From Chitinophagaceae bacterium IBVUCB2 (GTDB taxonomy: Bacteria; Bacteroidota; Bacteroidia; Chitinophagales; Chitinophagaceae), in the NCBI GenBank assembly GCA_002127295.1, contig NFUV01000002.1:496001-560000 (forward strand): a stretch of DNA of 64,000 nucleotides. The letters run 5' to 3'. Numbering within the stretch: position 1 is the first letter of the stretch; every line of letters starts with the position of its first letter. Positions 17,949-27,048 of the stretch are shown here, in pieces. The notes under the pieces are model-generated. The model was not told where the DNA came from and did no database searches. It was given only the letters and a program-made list of their open reading frames with translations. The position numbers and the translations under genes are program-made.

Positions 17949-18084
17949 AACTTTGATTTGTTTGGGTTAAACAATAAGCAGTCCTTTCCGGGATATGGTA
18001 TAATTGGGTTAGCCCAGGCATCCGGCCAGAGGTGTCACTAGCACTTCTGGCTTTTATTTGAGCTAACATAAGAACTCAGCTTTG

Positions 18085-19266
18085 TCATTTCATCACGACA
18101 ATCTTCTTTCCCTCAATTCTGAAATTCACACCACTTGCCTTTATCACTTTCAGCATTTCTGCAGCACTAACATTTCGGGATACTTCACCTGCATAATGTC
18201 CCGTAGGTTTTTCTCCCTCATATACTACCTGTACATCATACCATCTTTCCACCTGTCTCATGACCGTTCCAATATCAGCATTGGTAAATTGGAAGTAGCC
18301 ATTTCTCCATGCCATCACTTCAACCAGATTCACAGCGTCAATTACCTTTATGTCTTGGTTAACCTGTGCTTGCTGACCTGGCTTCAATATACCGGATGAT
18401 GATCCCTTCATTACTTTTACAGAGCCTTCAAGCAAGGTCACTTTCATTATAAGTTCATCTGCATATGTATTCACATTAAAATGAGTTCCCAACACCTGTA
18501 TTGCTGTACCCCGGTTTATATCTTTTACTATAAATGGTTTTGTGGTATTATGTGTCACTTCAAAATAGCATTCACCGGTTATTTCAACCCTTCTGTCAAC
18601 TTTTCCGACACTGGTAAAATATTTGAGCGTTGATTCAGCGTTCATCCAAACCTTTGTGCCATCAGCGAGTGTCAGGCTTTGCACAGGGCTTCCCTTCGGA
18701 TTGACAAGTGTATTGTATCCTACAGCATCATCTGTTCCACTATAAACAATCTCCCCATTTTCATTTTTAATGATATTTACATTCCCTTGCATAGCAAGTG
18801 TTCCACTGGTAACACTATCCAGAGCAACGGTTGTTCCGTCAGCGAGTGTGATCATTGCTTTGGTAACTTTCGGGGCTTCCACATCTTTTGAGATAATTGT
18901 TTTTACGATTTCGGGTTGGCTTGTTTTATTGAAAAAAGCGAAATAAGTACCAAGTCCAAGCATCAGCACGATGGAAGCGGCAACGGCTACACGGAAAAAT
19001 TTGCGGCGATAAATAGATATTACTTTAACAATAGGTCGCTGTTCCTTTACCCTTTCAAAAATCCGGTTCTCCAAAGCCTGTCTGTTATCCGGATGGTATT
19101 CAGCAATAGCCACTGACAGTGTTTCCTCATTCATCAATTCTTCAAAAAGCAGCTGGTTTTGGGAACTGGTTGTCCGCCACGCTTCCAGCGTTGTTTCTTC
19201 TTCCGCTGATAGACTGCCCTGCAATCGTTTGTACAGCAGCAGGCTTATTTGTTGATTTTCGGTCAT
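18085..19266 (-). CDS. FecR-family anti-sigma factor
   Basis: The 393-residue protein has an N-terminal cytoplasmic sigma-binding region with LLYKRLQGSLSAEEE. One membrane segment lies at about 90-112. A periplasmic FecR domain follows (about 195-290: LTLADGTKVWMNAESTLKYF, GECYFEVTH, VLGTHFNVNTY), and a C-terminal DUF4974 domain (about 320-392). It should sense occupancy of the STN domain of the SusC protein downstream and control the ECF sigma upstream. Confidence 0.93.
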   Translation of the reverse strand: MTENQQISLLLYKRLQGSLSAEEETTLEAWRTTSSQNQLLFEELMNEETLSVAIAEYHPDNRQALENRIFERVKEQRPIVKVISIYRRKFFRVAVAASIVLMLGLGTYFAFFNKTSQPEIVKTIISKDVEAPKVTKAMITLADGTTVALDSVTSGTLAMQGNVNIIKNENGEIVYSGTDDAVGYNTLVNPKGSPVQSLTLADGTKVWMNAESTLKYFTSVGKVDRRVEITGECYFEVTHNTTKPFIVKDINRGTAIQVLGTHFNVNTYADELIMKVTLLEGSVKVMKGSSSGILKPGQQAQVNQDIKVIDAVNLVEVMAWRNGYFQFTNADIGTVMRQVERWYDVQVVYEGEKPTGHYAGEVSRNVSAAEMLKVIKASGVNFRIEGKKIVVMK

Positions 19267-19353
19267 ACTTAAAAGACTACGATTGAGCCGGTAAATCCTA
19301 CTAAAAAAAATAATGAAAATTTTACAGGAAGTTCAGGTTTAGTTAATATGGGA

Positions 19354-19965
19354 CTAGGCCTGCCAGACGGTTGGCATTTCAAGACATAGCAGGAAGGCTA
19401 GCAACAGGGGCTTGTCGCCGAGTGCCAGCCGGAGCAGGTTAATAGCGTTGGTTTTCTGGTTACTGACCGTCTGGACGCTTAAATCGAGTTTTTGGGCTAT
19501 TTCGGCAGGTTTCAGCCCCTCAGCATAGGAAAGCAGGAAGATTTCCTTCATTTTTTTCGGCATCTTCTCGACCTCCACATAGACCAGCTTCAGGAATTCC
19601 TCCCGGATCTCCTGGAAGCTGAAGTCAGCCTCGCTGGCGGCGGATAATTGCCGTACCAGTTCGTCTTTCTTGCCCGATTTGACTTGGGAGTGTTTCAGGA
19701 AATCGTAACAGGCATTCCGGGCAGTGACGTGCAGGAAAGCAGAAATATTCTCCAGGGTCTTGAACTGCTCCCGCCGGTCCCATAGTTTGACAAAAGTGTC
19801 CGCCGTCACATCCTCTGCATCCTGCCGTTCAGGGAGCCAGCGTCTGGCGAACTGATAAACCCTGAAATAAAACTCCCTGTACACGGTGGTAAAAGCCGCC
19901 GTTTCCCCGGCGGTAAAATGCCGGATAAGATCGGGTTCGTGGCTATATGACGGAACTTTATTCAC
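19354..19965 (-). CDS. ECF-type RNA polymerase sigma-70 factor
   Basis: The 203-residue product has region 2 (about 22-90: FTTVYREFYFRVYQFARRWL, DAEDVTADTFVKLWDRRE) and region 4 (about 135-190: EIFLLSYAEGLKPAEIAQKLDLSVQTVSNQ). The start is GTG; no ATG fits. It stands at the head of the FecR/SusC/SusD cassette and should direct RNA polymerase to the receptor promoter. The coding sequence looks more GC-rich than its defence-island neighbours. Confidence 0.93.
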   Translation of the reverse strand: MNKVPSYSHEPDLIRHFTAGETAAFTTVYREFYFRVYQFARRWLPERQDAEDVTADTFVKLWDRREQFKTLENISAFLHVTARNACYDFLKHSQVKSGKKDELVRQLSAASEADFSFQEIREEFLKLVYVEVEKMPKKMKEIFLLSYAEGLKPAEIAQKLDLSVQTVSNQKTNAINLLRLALGDKPLLLAFLLCLEMPTVWQA

Positions 19966-20164
19966 TTATTGGCTGTTGGCTAATGTAAGGACTTTTTATA
20001 ATAGCAGGACGAATAAGCGGTAAAAAATGCTGCTTATATGTCTATATAAAGTGAAGATTGACAGGAAACTATAGAGGCTTGTATAGATTTGGCAGATGTA
20101 GGCCAAAGTCAGTCTGGTTCAATAAAGAAACTTAATTTTATATGTTCCGATTAAACCAATAATT

Positions 20165-20946
20165 ATGAAACATTTGGTAAAAAAATATGTGAGACATCTA
20201 AAAGTTGGGCAGGACGTAACCAATTTGCTGGAAAATATACCGGTCGATGAAAAGCAGATAGCCGAAATCAAACAAAAAAATTAGATGGCTATTATGGTAT
20301 GGTTTATACCGAAGACAACGAGTTGTTCCAGACTTTTAAATATGAAAAAGATGGCACAACTTATTTGCTTCCGGAACCAGATCCAATTGTGATCTATTTT
20401 GACACTGCCAGAAATAACTACAGGCAAATAAAGGACCTGCGGGAGGAAATATTTAAGACCTTAAAAATGTTCGACCAGAACCTCGGTGCTACAATGGGAA
20501 ATTTTTATTGGTATTTTTCAATTGTCAGCAGCTATACTATCTTCCTTTTCCTGTCCATTGAAGCCTTTATAAACAAAAGCATTCCTAAAGATTACGAATA
20601 CCGGAGACCTGTTCAGGATAAAAAAATTGAGGTATATAATAAGTTTCAAGTTCAGCGGAATATTGACTTCATCGAAAAACTAAAGGTGATTCTTCCGGAA
20701 ATTACCGGAAAGAATTTTGTTGCCGAACATACACACAAATTTGAACAGATAAAAAAACTAAAACTATTCAGGGACGAAGTAGTACATACTAAATCATTTG
20801 AAGGAGACAACGTACCAAACTTTTATGAAAACCTGTATGTAATGAGTTTGGATTTCGAATTTGAAAAAACACTGCTGTATGTTCGTGATTTCATTAATTA
20901 TTACCAGCCAAACCTCATTGAAGAATGTCAGTGTGGAAGGGACTGA
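20165..20946 (+). pseudogene. HEPN-like protein split by a frameshift at an A-run
   Basis: A 39-codon frame (20165..20284) stops just after seven A residues at 20274-20280. One extra A would join it in frame to the next open frame (20299..20946, 215 residues), giving about 261 residues. The long part is helical and ends with RDEVVHTKS, an R-x4-H motif typical of HEPN ribonuclease folds. No named family is certain. The shift could be transcriptional slippage, a sequencing error or true inactivation. It leads a rightward trio with AbiGi-like and HNH genes. Confidence 0.55.
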
Positions 20947-20985
20947 TCGTTAGACAGGATGTACAAATAATAAAACAGGAAAACT

Positions 20986-21855
20986 ATGCTTAAACAAGTT
21001 GACTATCTATTTCATTTTACTAAAACCACAGAAGCATTAAAAAAGATTTTCCAGCATGGCTTTAAGCCTTCTTATGCAAATGAAAAATTGGCGGATAGAA
21101 ACATCAAAGTTCCTATGGTCTCTTTTAGTAATATTTTAATAAGAGATGTGGGAGAAAAGGAAGTAATCTATTATGGTGGCTACGCCATCTGCATGGCGAG
21201 AGAATGGGCAATAAAAAATCGAATAAATCCTGTTGTCTATACTTATAATGATGGGCTTCTTTATAATGCGCTAAATACATTTATTGACAATTCAACCTTC
21301 CTTGCATTCCTTAACGATCTTAAAGAAAAGATAAAAGAAATTAGTGACTGTAAGTGTGGGCCGATTTCGAAGATGATGAAACTTACTAACACTTCTGCCG
21401 AATCAGTAGCAATGTTAGATTATTTATCGATGCATTATAATGAAGAACTCATACAAATAGTTTCAAAGCACAGCAAAACATTTCATGATACCAATCTGGC
21501 AATCATAACACTGACCAAACCCTATAAGGTTACTACAGCTGAAGGGAAAGAGTTCATTGCATATAATGATCGTGAATGGAGAAAGTTATACCCGGACTTA
21601 TCATTTCTTGTTGAAGAAAGTGAAGACTACAAAAAATGGGATAAGGAAGCAAAGCCTCATTTTCATAAAGATCCCTATTTATTAGAGTTCGCTATTCAAG
21701 ATGTAAAAGCAGTATTAGTAGATAAAGAAACTGATATAGCGGATTTGGTCGAAGAAATAAATAAACAGTATGGTAAGAAATTAATAGATGATCTACTGAG
21801 TAAAAAACATTTGCATATTGGAACTAAGGAAATGCTGGAAAAGGAGAATTTTTAG
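20986..21855 (+). CDS. AbiGi-like abortive-infection protein
   Basis: The 289-residue product matches the pattern of the AbiGi family (Pfam 'putative abortive phage resistance protein AbiGi, antitoxin'): VDYLFHFTKTTEALKKIFQHGFKPSY, VPMVSFSNILI, then YYGGYAICMAREWAIKNRINPVVY. In lactococci AbiGi works with AbiGii against phage. No AbiGii nucleotidyltransferase is visible here; the neighbours are a HEPN-like gene 39 bp upstream and an HNH gene 46 bp downstream, so this may be a different arrangement. Family call from memory of the motif. Confidence 0.72.
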   Translation: MLKQVDYLFHFTKTTEALKKIFQHGFKPSYANEKLADRNIKVPMVSFSNILIRDVGEKEVIYYGGYAICMAREWAIKNRINPVVYTYNDGLLYNALNTFIDNSTFLAFLNDLKEKIKEISDCKCGPISKMMKLTNTSAESVAMLDYLSMHYNEELIQIVSKHSKTFHDTNLAIITLTKPYKVTTAEGKEFIAYNDREWRKLYPDLSFLVEESEDYKKWDKEAKPHFHKDPYLLEFAIQDVKAVLVDKETDIADLVEEINKQYGKKLIDDLLSKKHLHIGTKEMLEKENF

Positions 21856-21901
21856 ACAGACAGAAATTGGGATACAGGAGAAAGAATTTAATGAGAATGC
21901 C

Positions 21902-22975
21902 ATGTTCAGATTAAAATTGATACAGATTTCTGAGAATCCACTAATAGTCAGGCGGGAGTTTGTCGGTAATCCTATTGCAGAATTTAGTGAGACATTTGAT
22001 AAGTTTATGGGTTACTATAGGTTAAAGGACCTAGTTAGTTGTGACGAATTGCACAAACGTCCTTTAGCTCCAAAGAAGGAACGTATTTGCCGGTTCTGTA
22101 AGGCCACTTATAGCAAAGATGAAAAATTCAAATCAAAAGCACACCTTGTTCCGGATCTGTTAGGGAACGACCATTTACTTTCTGATTTTGAATGTGACAA
22201 GTGCAACAACCTTTTTGGTAAAATATATGAAAACGACCTAGCAAATTTTTTAGGTGTCAGCCGTGCGATGTTTATCGGTAATGCCTGGAAAGGATCGCTA
22301 AAATTCAAATCCCCGGACAAGACCTTTATCGTAATGAAGGATAAAGAAACACCTGCTGATATTCCAAAATTACGCCTTGAATCACATGAAGAAGAGAACG
22401 ATCATTTTACATTGGATGCAGAAAATAAGAAAATAACCTTCCATACGATCCGCCATTCTTATAACCCTCATCATGTATATAAAGCCTTCCTTAAAATCGG
22501 CTTATCAATATTGCCGCAAACTGATGTAAAAGAATATTCCATTGCATTAGCGATGCTACTTTCCGAAAAAAAGAATGAAGAACCAGATAACCCGATGTAT
22601 AAAATGAATATGTATGTTCATCCGGGACCCGCTTTTCCTTGTCCCTTGGTACTCTTTTTTGAAAAAAAAAATAAAATGCAACCCGTTCCGATGCATATAG
22701 TATGCATCATGTTTCATAACCATACTTATCAATTGGTATTGCCACTTAATAAACAGGATAAATGGATGTATGATGGCAAGACAACAATCACTGTTCCCAA
22801 TATGCCGCCTTTTATCGACAAGCATTTCGCAAAAAAGTTCGGAAATCCGAAAGAACATCGTCTCAACTTCAATTTGGATGAACTTAAAAAGGGCGAGAAA
22901 CATGATATAACATATACTTTCGAAGATCACCTGGACACAAGATATCCTACCACAGCTCCTTTAAAAAAAGAATAA
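21902..22975 (+). CDS. HNH endonuclease-like protein
   Basis: From the ATG at 21902 (MFRLKLIQIS) the product is 357 residues. A zinc-finger-like HNH domain lies near residues 60-110: ICRFCKATYS, then KAHLVPDLLGN, then FECDKCNNLFG, that is CxxC, a conserved H and P, an N and a second CxxCN. The C-terminal half is beta-rich with no recognised domain. The longer TTG start at 21818 overlaps the AbiGi-like gene and lacks support. It probably cuts DNA as the effector of a defence cassette; this is inferred from family and context. Confidence 0.7.
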   Translation: MFRLKLIQISENPLIVRREFVGNPIAEFSETFDKFMGYYRLKDLVSCDELHKRPLAPKKERICRFCKATYSKDEKFKSKAHLVPDLLGNDHLLSDFECDKCNNLFGKIYENDLANFLGVSRAMFIGNAWKGSLKFKSPDKTFIVMKDKETPADIPKLRLESHEEENDHFTLDAENKKITFHTIRHSYNPHHVYKAFLKIGLSILPQTDVKEYSIALAMLLSEKKNEEPDNPMYKMNMYVHPGPAFPCPLVLFFEKKNKMQPVPMHIVCIMFHNHTYQLVLPLNKQDKWMYDGKTTITVPNMPPFIDKHFAKKFGNPKEHRLNFNLDELKKGEKHDITYTFEDHLDTRYPTTAPLKKE

Positions 22976-23276
22976 GATCTAAACAAATTGATGTATGAGA
23001 ACCAAAGAAGAAATCCTGAATAAAATTCACTGTCTGTGTTAGATATTGGGAAACACTGTAGCAGACAGGCAACCGTAATTACACCTTGTTTTTTATGAAG
23101 CCTTCGGCAAAAAAAGTCATAAAACGGCGGCTAAATAAGGGAATTGGGTGTTTCAATTCGCCCCGGCTTTATGAACAGTATTTACGGTAATAGCCATTCA
23201 GCCGGGACGAAATCAAATACTATGGTATTGGAAAGGCAAATTTTACAGATATAAAAGAGAAATAGTTTCTGCATAA
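22976..23276. other. Intergenic region with no supported gene
   Basis: About 300 bp separate the HNH gene from the convergent HEPN gene. Two 15-codon frames are present (MRTKEEILNKIHCLC and MKPSAKKVIKRRLNK). They could be ends of decayed genes, but neither is supported. I see no clear terminator or repeat. Confidence 0.4.
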
Positions 23277-24359
23277 TTAATACTTCTTGTACCCAATATA
23301 TGTCAGAAAACAAATTAGTGCTTTTATTGCATTGGCAGCATCTTCTTCCAAAACTTGCTTGTTATCATGGATAACTTTGTTTCTAAGTTTTCGGACTGAA
23401 TCAATGCTTAACAATAATTCTTTAAATTCATTATCATTAGTGGCATGGACTAACGGTAATTCAATATTTATCAAATAAGATATTCCAACGTTTGTTTCAT
23501 AATCATCAATTTTATTTTTAGAAATACCTTTCGCCAGCTTTAAATCTTTCAAATAGGAAACGATAGCTATCTCCAATGCAGTCCAGCTTTCTATTAAAGA
23601 ATATTTAAAATTCTTATGGACATTTAATTCTTCGGAAGCCCGCAAAATAAAATCCGTAAGCAACCCTGGAGTTTTTTTACTATCAAGGAACTCTTTTAAA
23701 TTCTTGACAATCTCATCATCTTTTGCTATAAGTTTCCTGCCTTGTGTATTCCAAAATGGAATGGAAATCTCATGAAACTTAAACTGTAAATCACGGGGTA
23801 ACTTTAATCTTTCTTTTTCAGTAAGTTTTAACTCTTCGTCGGAATATAGATGGAAATCATACTTATAAATCTTGGTGTAAAATGGGATTTTATCTTGGGA
23901 TAATGTCAAAACATCATGGGAAACCATTCTATACGATTCAATAAAATATTTTAATACCCTTTTAGAAAATTCGTAATTATCAAAATTCAAAAAGGTTTCA
24001 AAGCTGATGATGATTTCTGCGTGCTGTAAATTATATATCTCTTTATGCAAATGCTTATTATGATCAATAATAAAGTATCCGCTATGTTCAATTTCAGCAG
24101 CCATGTTGAGGTTGCTAATTAGTATCTCTTTATTTTCAACGGCATGTTTAATAAGCCCGTGTTCCTCTGTCCTGATAATTTTATTTGAAAAATCATTTAT
24201 TACTAGCGATTTTATCCGGCGATGAATAAATACAACTACATTTCTTTCTTCGTACTCAAAAATGAAACTGGCCTTTTCAGGTAGAGATAAGTTGGAAGGA
24301 TAAAAAGTAGTAAAGTAATAACAACCCGATTTTTCATTATCTGATTGAATATTGTCCAT
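23277..24359 (-). CDS. ApeA-like HEPN-domain protein
   Basis: The 360-residue product ends in a HEPN-type helical domain (about 235-360) with KLRNKVIHDNKQV near residue 326, the RN-x3-H active-site motif of HEPN ribonucleases. The N-terminal two thirds are mixed alpha/beta without a recognised name, as in ApeA-type anti-phage proteins. It is expected to cut RNA during infection. It lies 16 bp downstream of an FRG-domain gene in the same leftward unit, so the two are probably one system. Confidence 0.7.
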   Translation of the reverse strand: MDNIQSDNEKSGCYYFTTFYPSNLSLPEKASFIFEYEERNVVVFIHRRIKSLVINDFSNKIIRTEEHGLIKHAVENKEILISNLNMAAEIEHSGYFIIDHNKHLHKEIYNLQHAEIIISFETFLNFDNYEFSKRVLKYFIESYRMVSHDVLTLSQDKIPFYTKIYKYDFHLYSDEELKLTEKERLKLPRDLQFKFHEISIPFWNTQGRKLIAKDDEIVKNLKEFLDSKKTPGLLTDFILRASEELNVHKNFKYSLIESWTALEIAIVSYLKDLKLAKGISKNKIDDYETNVGISYLINIELPLVHATNDNEFKELLLSIDSVRKLRNKVIHDNKQVLEEDAANAIKALICFLTYIGYKKY

Positions 24360-24375
24360 TTCCTCTTTTATGTTT

Positions 24376-25242
24376 TTAAATGAATATCCTATTATTAATA
24401 GCGTCCATTAACGCTTGGTGATTCGGATTCTCAGGCCCGTATAAATACTCCCGGTTGATTCCTCTTTCTTTTAGCTCTGCTCTTATACTTGCTTTATATT
24501 TTCCTGGTACCCGAAATCTATATAGGTATTGGGCCACTTCGGACTGCTTATTCATAGCAATCTCCGCTGAATCATACCCTGATAGATAGAACCGACCTTT
24601 TTGGTGGTACATTCTTGTTTCGTAAGCTCTTTTCGATAAATCATCCAAAAAAATTGAAACATTAATCATATAGCCTTCTTTAAGCGCATAAGGATCTTGC
24701 TCATAGAAACTATCTTTTACTGGAAATTCATTATGCGATTTGATTTTTGCAAAAGGAACCATATAAACCCAAAATTGTGCGTCCGATTTTTCTGTGTCTT
24801 CATCTTTACTTTCTTCCGTACAAAAATATAGCGGGGCATAAATAGTAGGCGACCAATCCAATAAGCAGGTCTTTATACTGGCATGTTGCGCCTGGAATAA
24901 TAAATCCCAATCCTTTCCATGCTTTTCATTATCAAATATGTTCCGTAAAGCACCATCTCCAAAATTTGACCGGATGACTTTTTCAAACTCTGTTACGCCA
25001 TCCTTGACAGCCTGCATTGCTTTTGGTTTATCTCCCTGAAAAGATTTTATTCGGAATAGATTGGTAGCGAGATCCCAGCCGAATTTTTGTTCTCCTCTGT
25101 AGTGCGGCATGGAATAAAGATCCCCCAAAGCAGCTTTGAACTCAAGCTGAACCATAGTATCATGAATTACTTCCACGTCCTTTATTGATTCGATGTCCGG
25201 CTTCAGGCCAAACCGAAGAACATTCTCATCGTATACATCCAT
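24376..25242 (-). CDS. FRG-domain protein
   Basis: The 288-residue product shows the FRG signature: PHYRGEQKFGWDLATNLFR near residue 46, then LLFQAQHASIKTCLLDWSP (the QHxxxxTxLLDW block) and APLYFC. FRG domains are frequent in defence loci; their biochemical activity is not established. It is translated just before the ApeA-like gene and 93 bp after an unknown gene. Confidence 0.85.
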   Translation of the reverse strand: MDVYDENVLRFGLKPDIESIKDVEVIHDTMVQLEFKAALGDLYSMPHYRGEQKFGWDLATNLFRIKSFQGDKPKAMQAVKDGVTEFEKVIRSNFGDGALRNIFDNEKHGKDWDLLFQAQHASIKTCLLDWSPTIYAPLYFCTEESKDEDTEKSDAQFWVYMVPFAKIKSHNEFPVKDSFYEQDPYALKEGYMINVSIFLDDLSKRAYETRMYHQKGRFYLSGYDSAEIAMNKQSEVAQYLYRFRVPGKYKASIRAELKERGINREYLYGPENPNHQALMDAINNRIFI

Positions 25243-25335
25243 ATTGTTTTGTTTAGGTTTTTATTTCCTCAAAATACAATACACTCGATGCTTTTACCGG
25301 CATTAAATACCGTTAATTTCCGTTTCCTATCAAAG

Positions 25336-26346
25336 CTACTGATGATACCACCCACTGCCCCCAAAGTTTGACCAAAATGCAAATTTCATAAATTTGAACC
25401 GTCTGGTTTCCTCTGGAATTTCTTTCACTACTACTGGCAAAATAAACGGCGTAGAATTTTTCACTGCCAGTTGTGCAAAAGTCAACTCCGATATCATAAT
25501 AAAATTTGGAAGAAGAACCGTAAGAAAAGACGATAGCGAATGTCTCTCTAATTTTGTCTTACGGAAGTTTAACTCTATAGTGGGAGAAAGAATAGAAGAG
25601 TCAGGCCGCAATTCAAAATCGGTTACTTTAACGAAAGGCAAGCGGTGATCAAGACAGTTTCTTAATTCACGGACTATATTCATAAAATCCAGGGTCTTCC
25701 CTATGAATGTATAGAAGGGATCTGATTCCCCGTACTTGTTTTTTAAGGCTACGTGAAAGTCAGCAAAATGAGATTGTATCTTTATCCCGTCGGCAGCATG
25801 GAAAAGCATAATAATCTCAATAAGGATTTGTTCTGATCGGTCAGCCTTTTGAAAGATAGTCGTGCAGCGGGTTTCAGCATTTCCAATTGCGGGGACAGCA
25901 AACGAATAATTTTTGTTGCGCCGATCTTCATAAGCTTCGCTGACTTCTTTTTCTTTAGCTAAATAATCGTTCACTTCCTTTTGTAGGGCATTTAATTCGA
26001 TTAACAAATCCAGGGAGAGTTTCACGGCCTTACCTGTGTCAATGCCTTTAAAATATTGCGATTGAAACAATGTCTTCGCAGTCAGGAAAGTTGCTGAAAC
26101 TAATTCTGATTCCGAACCTTCGTTGATGATCAGTTTTTGAATACTGCCTGGAAGATTAATATTAGTCCTGTTAGGATCAATTTTATCGGCGAGAAAAAAT
26201 TCATAAAGGCTTTTTTCTTTTATAACGACGGTCCTGCCATCAAGATTATACATCTCAAGTATTGCCCCATCTTCATCCGAGCCGATTTCACTGGTCCCGC
26301 CACGTTCACGTTTTATATCTATTGGTTTGCGTTCCAATTCTTTCAA
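25336..26346 (-). CDS. Unknown protein with a HEPN-like motif, in the FRG/ApeA unit
   Basis: The frame gives 336 residues from a TTG at 26346; the first ATG is at 26253 and would give 305. I do not recognise the family. A helical region has VRELRNCLDHRLPF near residue 225, an RN-x3-H motif like that of HEPN proteins. A long helix (about residues 110-150) looks coiled-coil-like. The gene leads the leftward trio with the FRG and ApeA-like genes. It may be a partner of the HEPN protein; function unknown. Confidence 0.6.
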   Translation of the reverse strand: MKELERKPIDIKRERGGTSEIGSDEDGAILEMYNLDGRTVVIKEKSLYEFFLADKIDPNRTNINLPGSIQKLIINEGSESELVSATFLTAKTLFQSQYFKGIDTGKAVKLSLDLLIELNALQKEVNDYLAKEKEVSEAYEDRRNKNYSFAVPAIGNAETRCTTIFQKADRSEQILIEIIMLFHAADGIKIQSHFADFHVALKNKYGESDPFYTFIGKTLDFMNIVRELRNCLDHRLPFVKVTDFELRPDSSILSPTIELNFRKTKLERHSLSSFLTVLLPNFIMISELTFAQLAVKNSTPFILPVVVKEIPEETRRFKFMKFAFWSNFGGSGWYHQ

Positions 26347-26453
26347 TATTTACTAGTTTTACCTTTCTAAGGTATTTCATTACAAAGATACGTTTTTCCA
26401 CAATTGTTGATAACTATTTTAGCAAATAATATTAACCCACAGTAATATTTTCC

Positions 26454-26461
26454 TACTTTTG
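26454..26461 (+). promoter_or_regulatory. Bacteroidota -7 promoter box (TAnnTTTG) before the retron operon
   Basis: The sequence TACTTTTG matches the Bacteroidota consensus TAnnTTTG. No convincing -33 element was found. A transcript starting about 7 bp downstream would carry roughly 300 non-coding bases before the first gene at 26776, as expected for a retron RNA. Confidence 0.45.
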
Positions 26462-26467
26462 AGTTCA

Positions 26468-26775
26468 AGTTCTTTGATCGTGTGTTGAGGCAAGTTGTCC
26501 GGGGAGTTAAATTAATAGTCTGCAAAGACAACCCGAAAGGGATCATCTCTTGCGCTTATGCCGTTACGTTGTTCGTTACAATAGTCCTGACTTGGTTGCG
26601 GCACTAACAGGTACATGCCAGTATAGAGAGTACAGCTTATAGTATTATTTGAGCAAGGTAAATTAGAGAGTGTAATAAGAACATCGCTTACACCTTGGCA
26701 ACTTGTTTTTTAGATAGAGAGGAAGTACCAACTAGCAAGGAAGGTAATTCTGCCTTCTATTTAAAAATTAAAGTC
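26468..26775 (+). ncRNA. Candidate retron non-coding RNA (msr-msd) leader
   Basis: About 300 bp between the promoter-like box and the first operon gene contain no supported open frame. Several hairpins are visible: GTGTAA/TTACAC (26670..26675 with 26688..26693), CCTTG/CAAGG (26693..26697 with 26736..26740) and GAAGG/CCTTC (26740..26744 with 26753..26757). Retron reverse transcriptases use an RNA from this position as template. I could not define the a1/a2 repeats or the branching guanosine, so the call rests on position, length and the retron motifs of the reverse transcriptase. Confidence 0.4.
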
Positions 26776-26994
26776 ATGGCTTTACAATTGTCATCTCAAC
26801 ACATTGATGGTTTGATACAAGGTATCGAATCTATCACCCAGAACCGGTGTTCTTTATCAGATGAAGACCGCAACCTTCTGCGACAAGTGATCGTTATCCT
26901 GAAAAGGTATAAACGAAAACGAATAAGCGGAGACGCTGCATCCCTGCTCCTTATTGGCAGGGCTGTTGAACTGCTTAGCAAATTTTTTGTTTGA
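26776..26994 (+). CDS. Small unknown protein at the head of the retron operon
   Basis: The ATG at 26776 gives 72 residues: a charged helix (SSQHIDGLIQGIESI), a basic middle (ILKRYKRKR) and a hydrophobic C-terminal helix. No family is recognised. The longer frame from a TTG at 26695 would run through the hairpin region and is less likely. It is followed after 54 bp by the XRE gene and may be part of the retron unit. Confidence 0.5.
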   Translation: MALQLSSQHIDGLIQGIESITQNRCSLSDEDRNLLRQVIVILKRYKRKRISGDAASLLLIGRAVELLSKFFV

Positions 26995-27048
26995 CGGATG
27001 CGCTTTAGAAGTTTGTATGTTATCTGACACTCTCTAATTTTTTCCATT

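Noticed and set aside
21818-21901. Upstream extension of the HNH gene
   Set aside because: It begins with TTG inside the AbiGi-like gene and adds unrelated basic residues.
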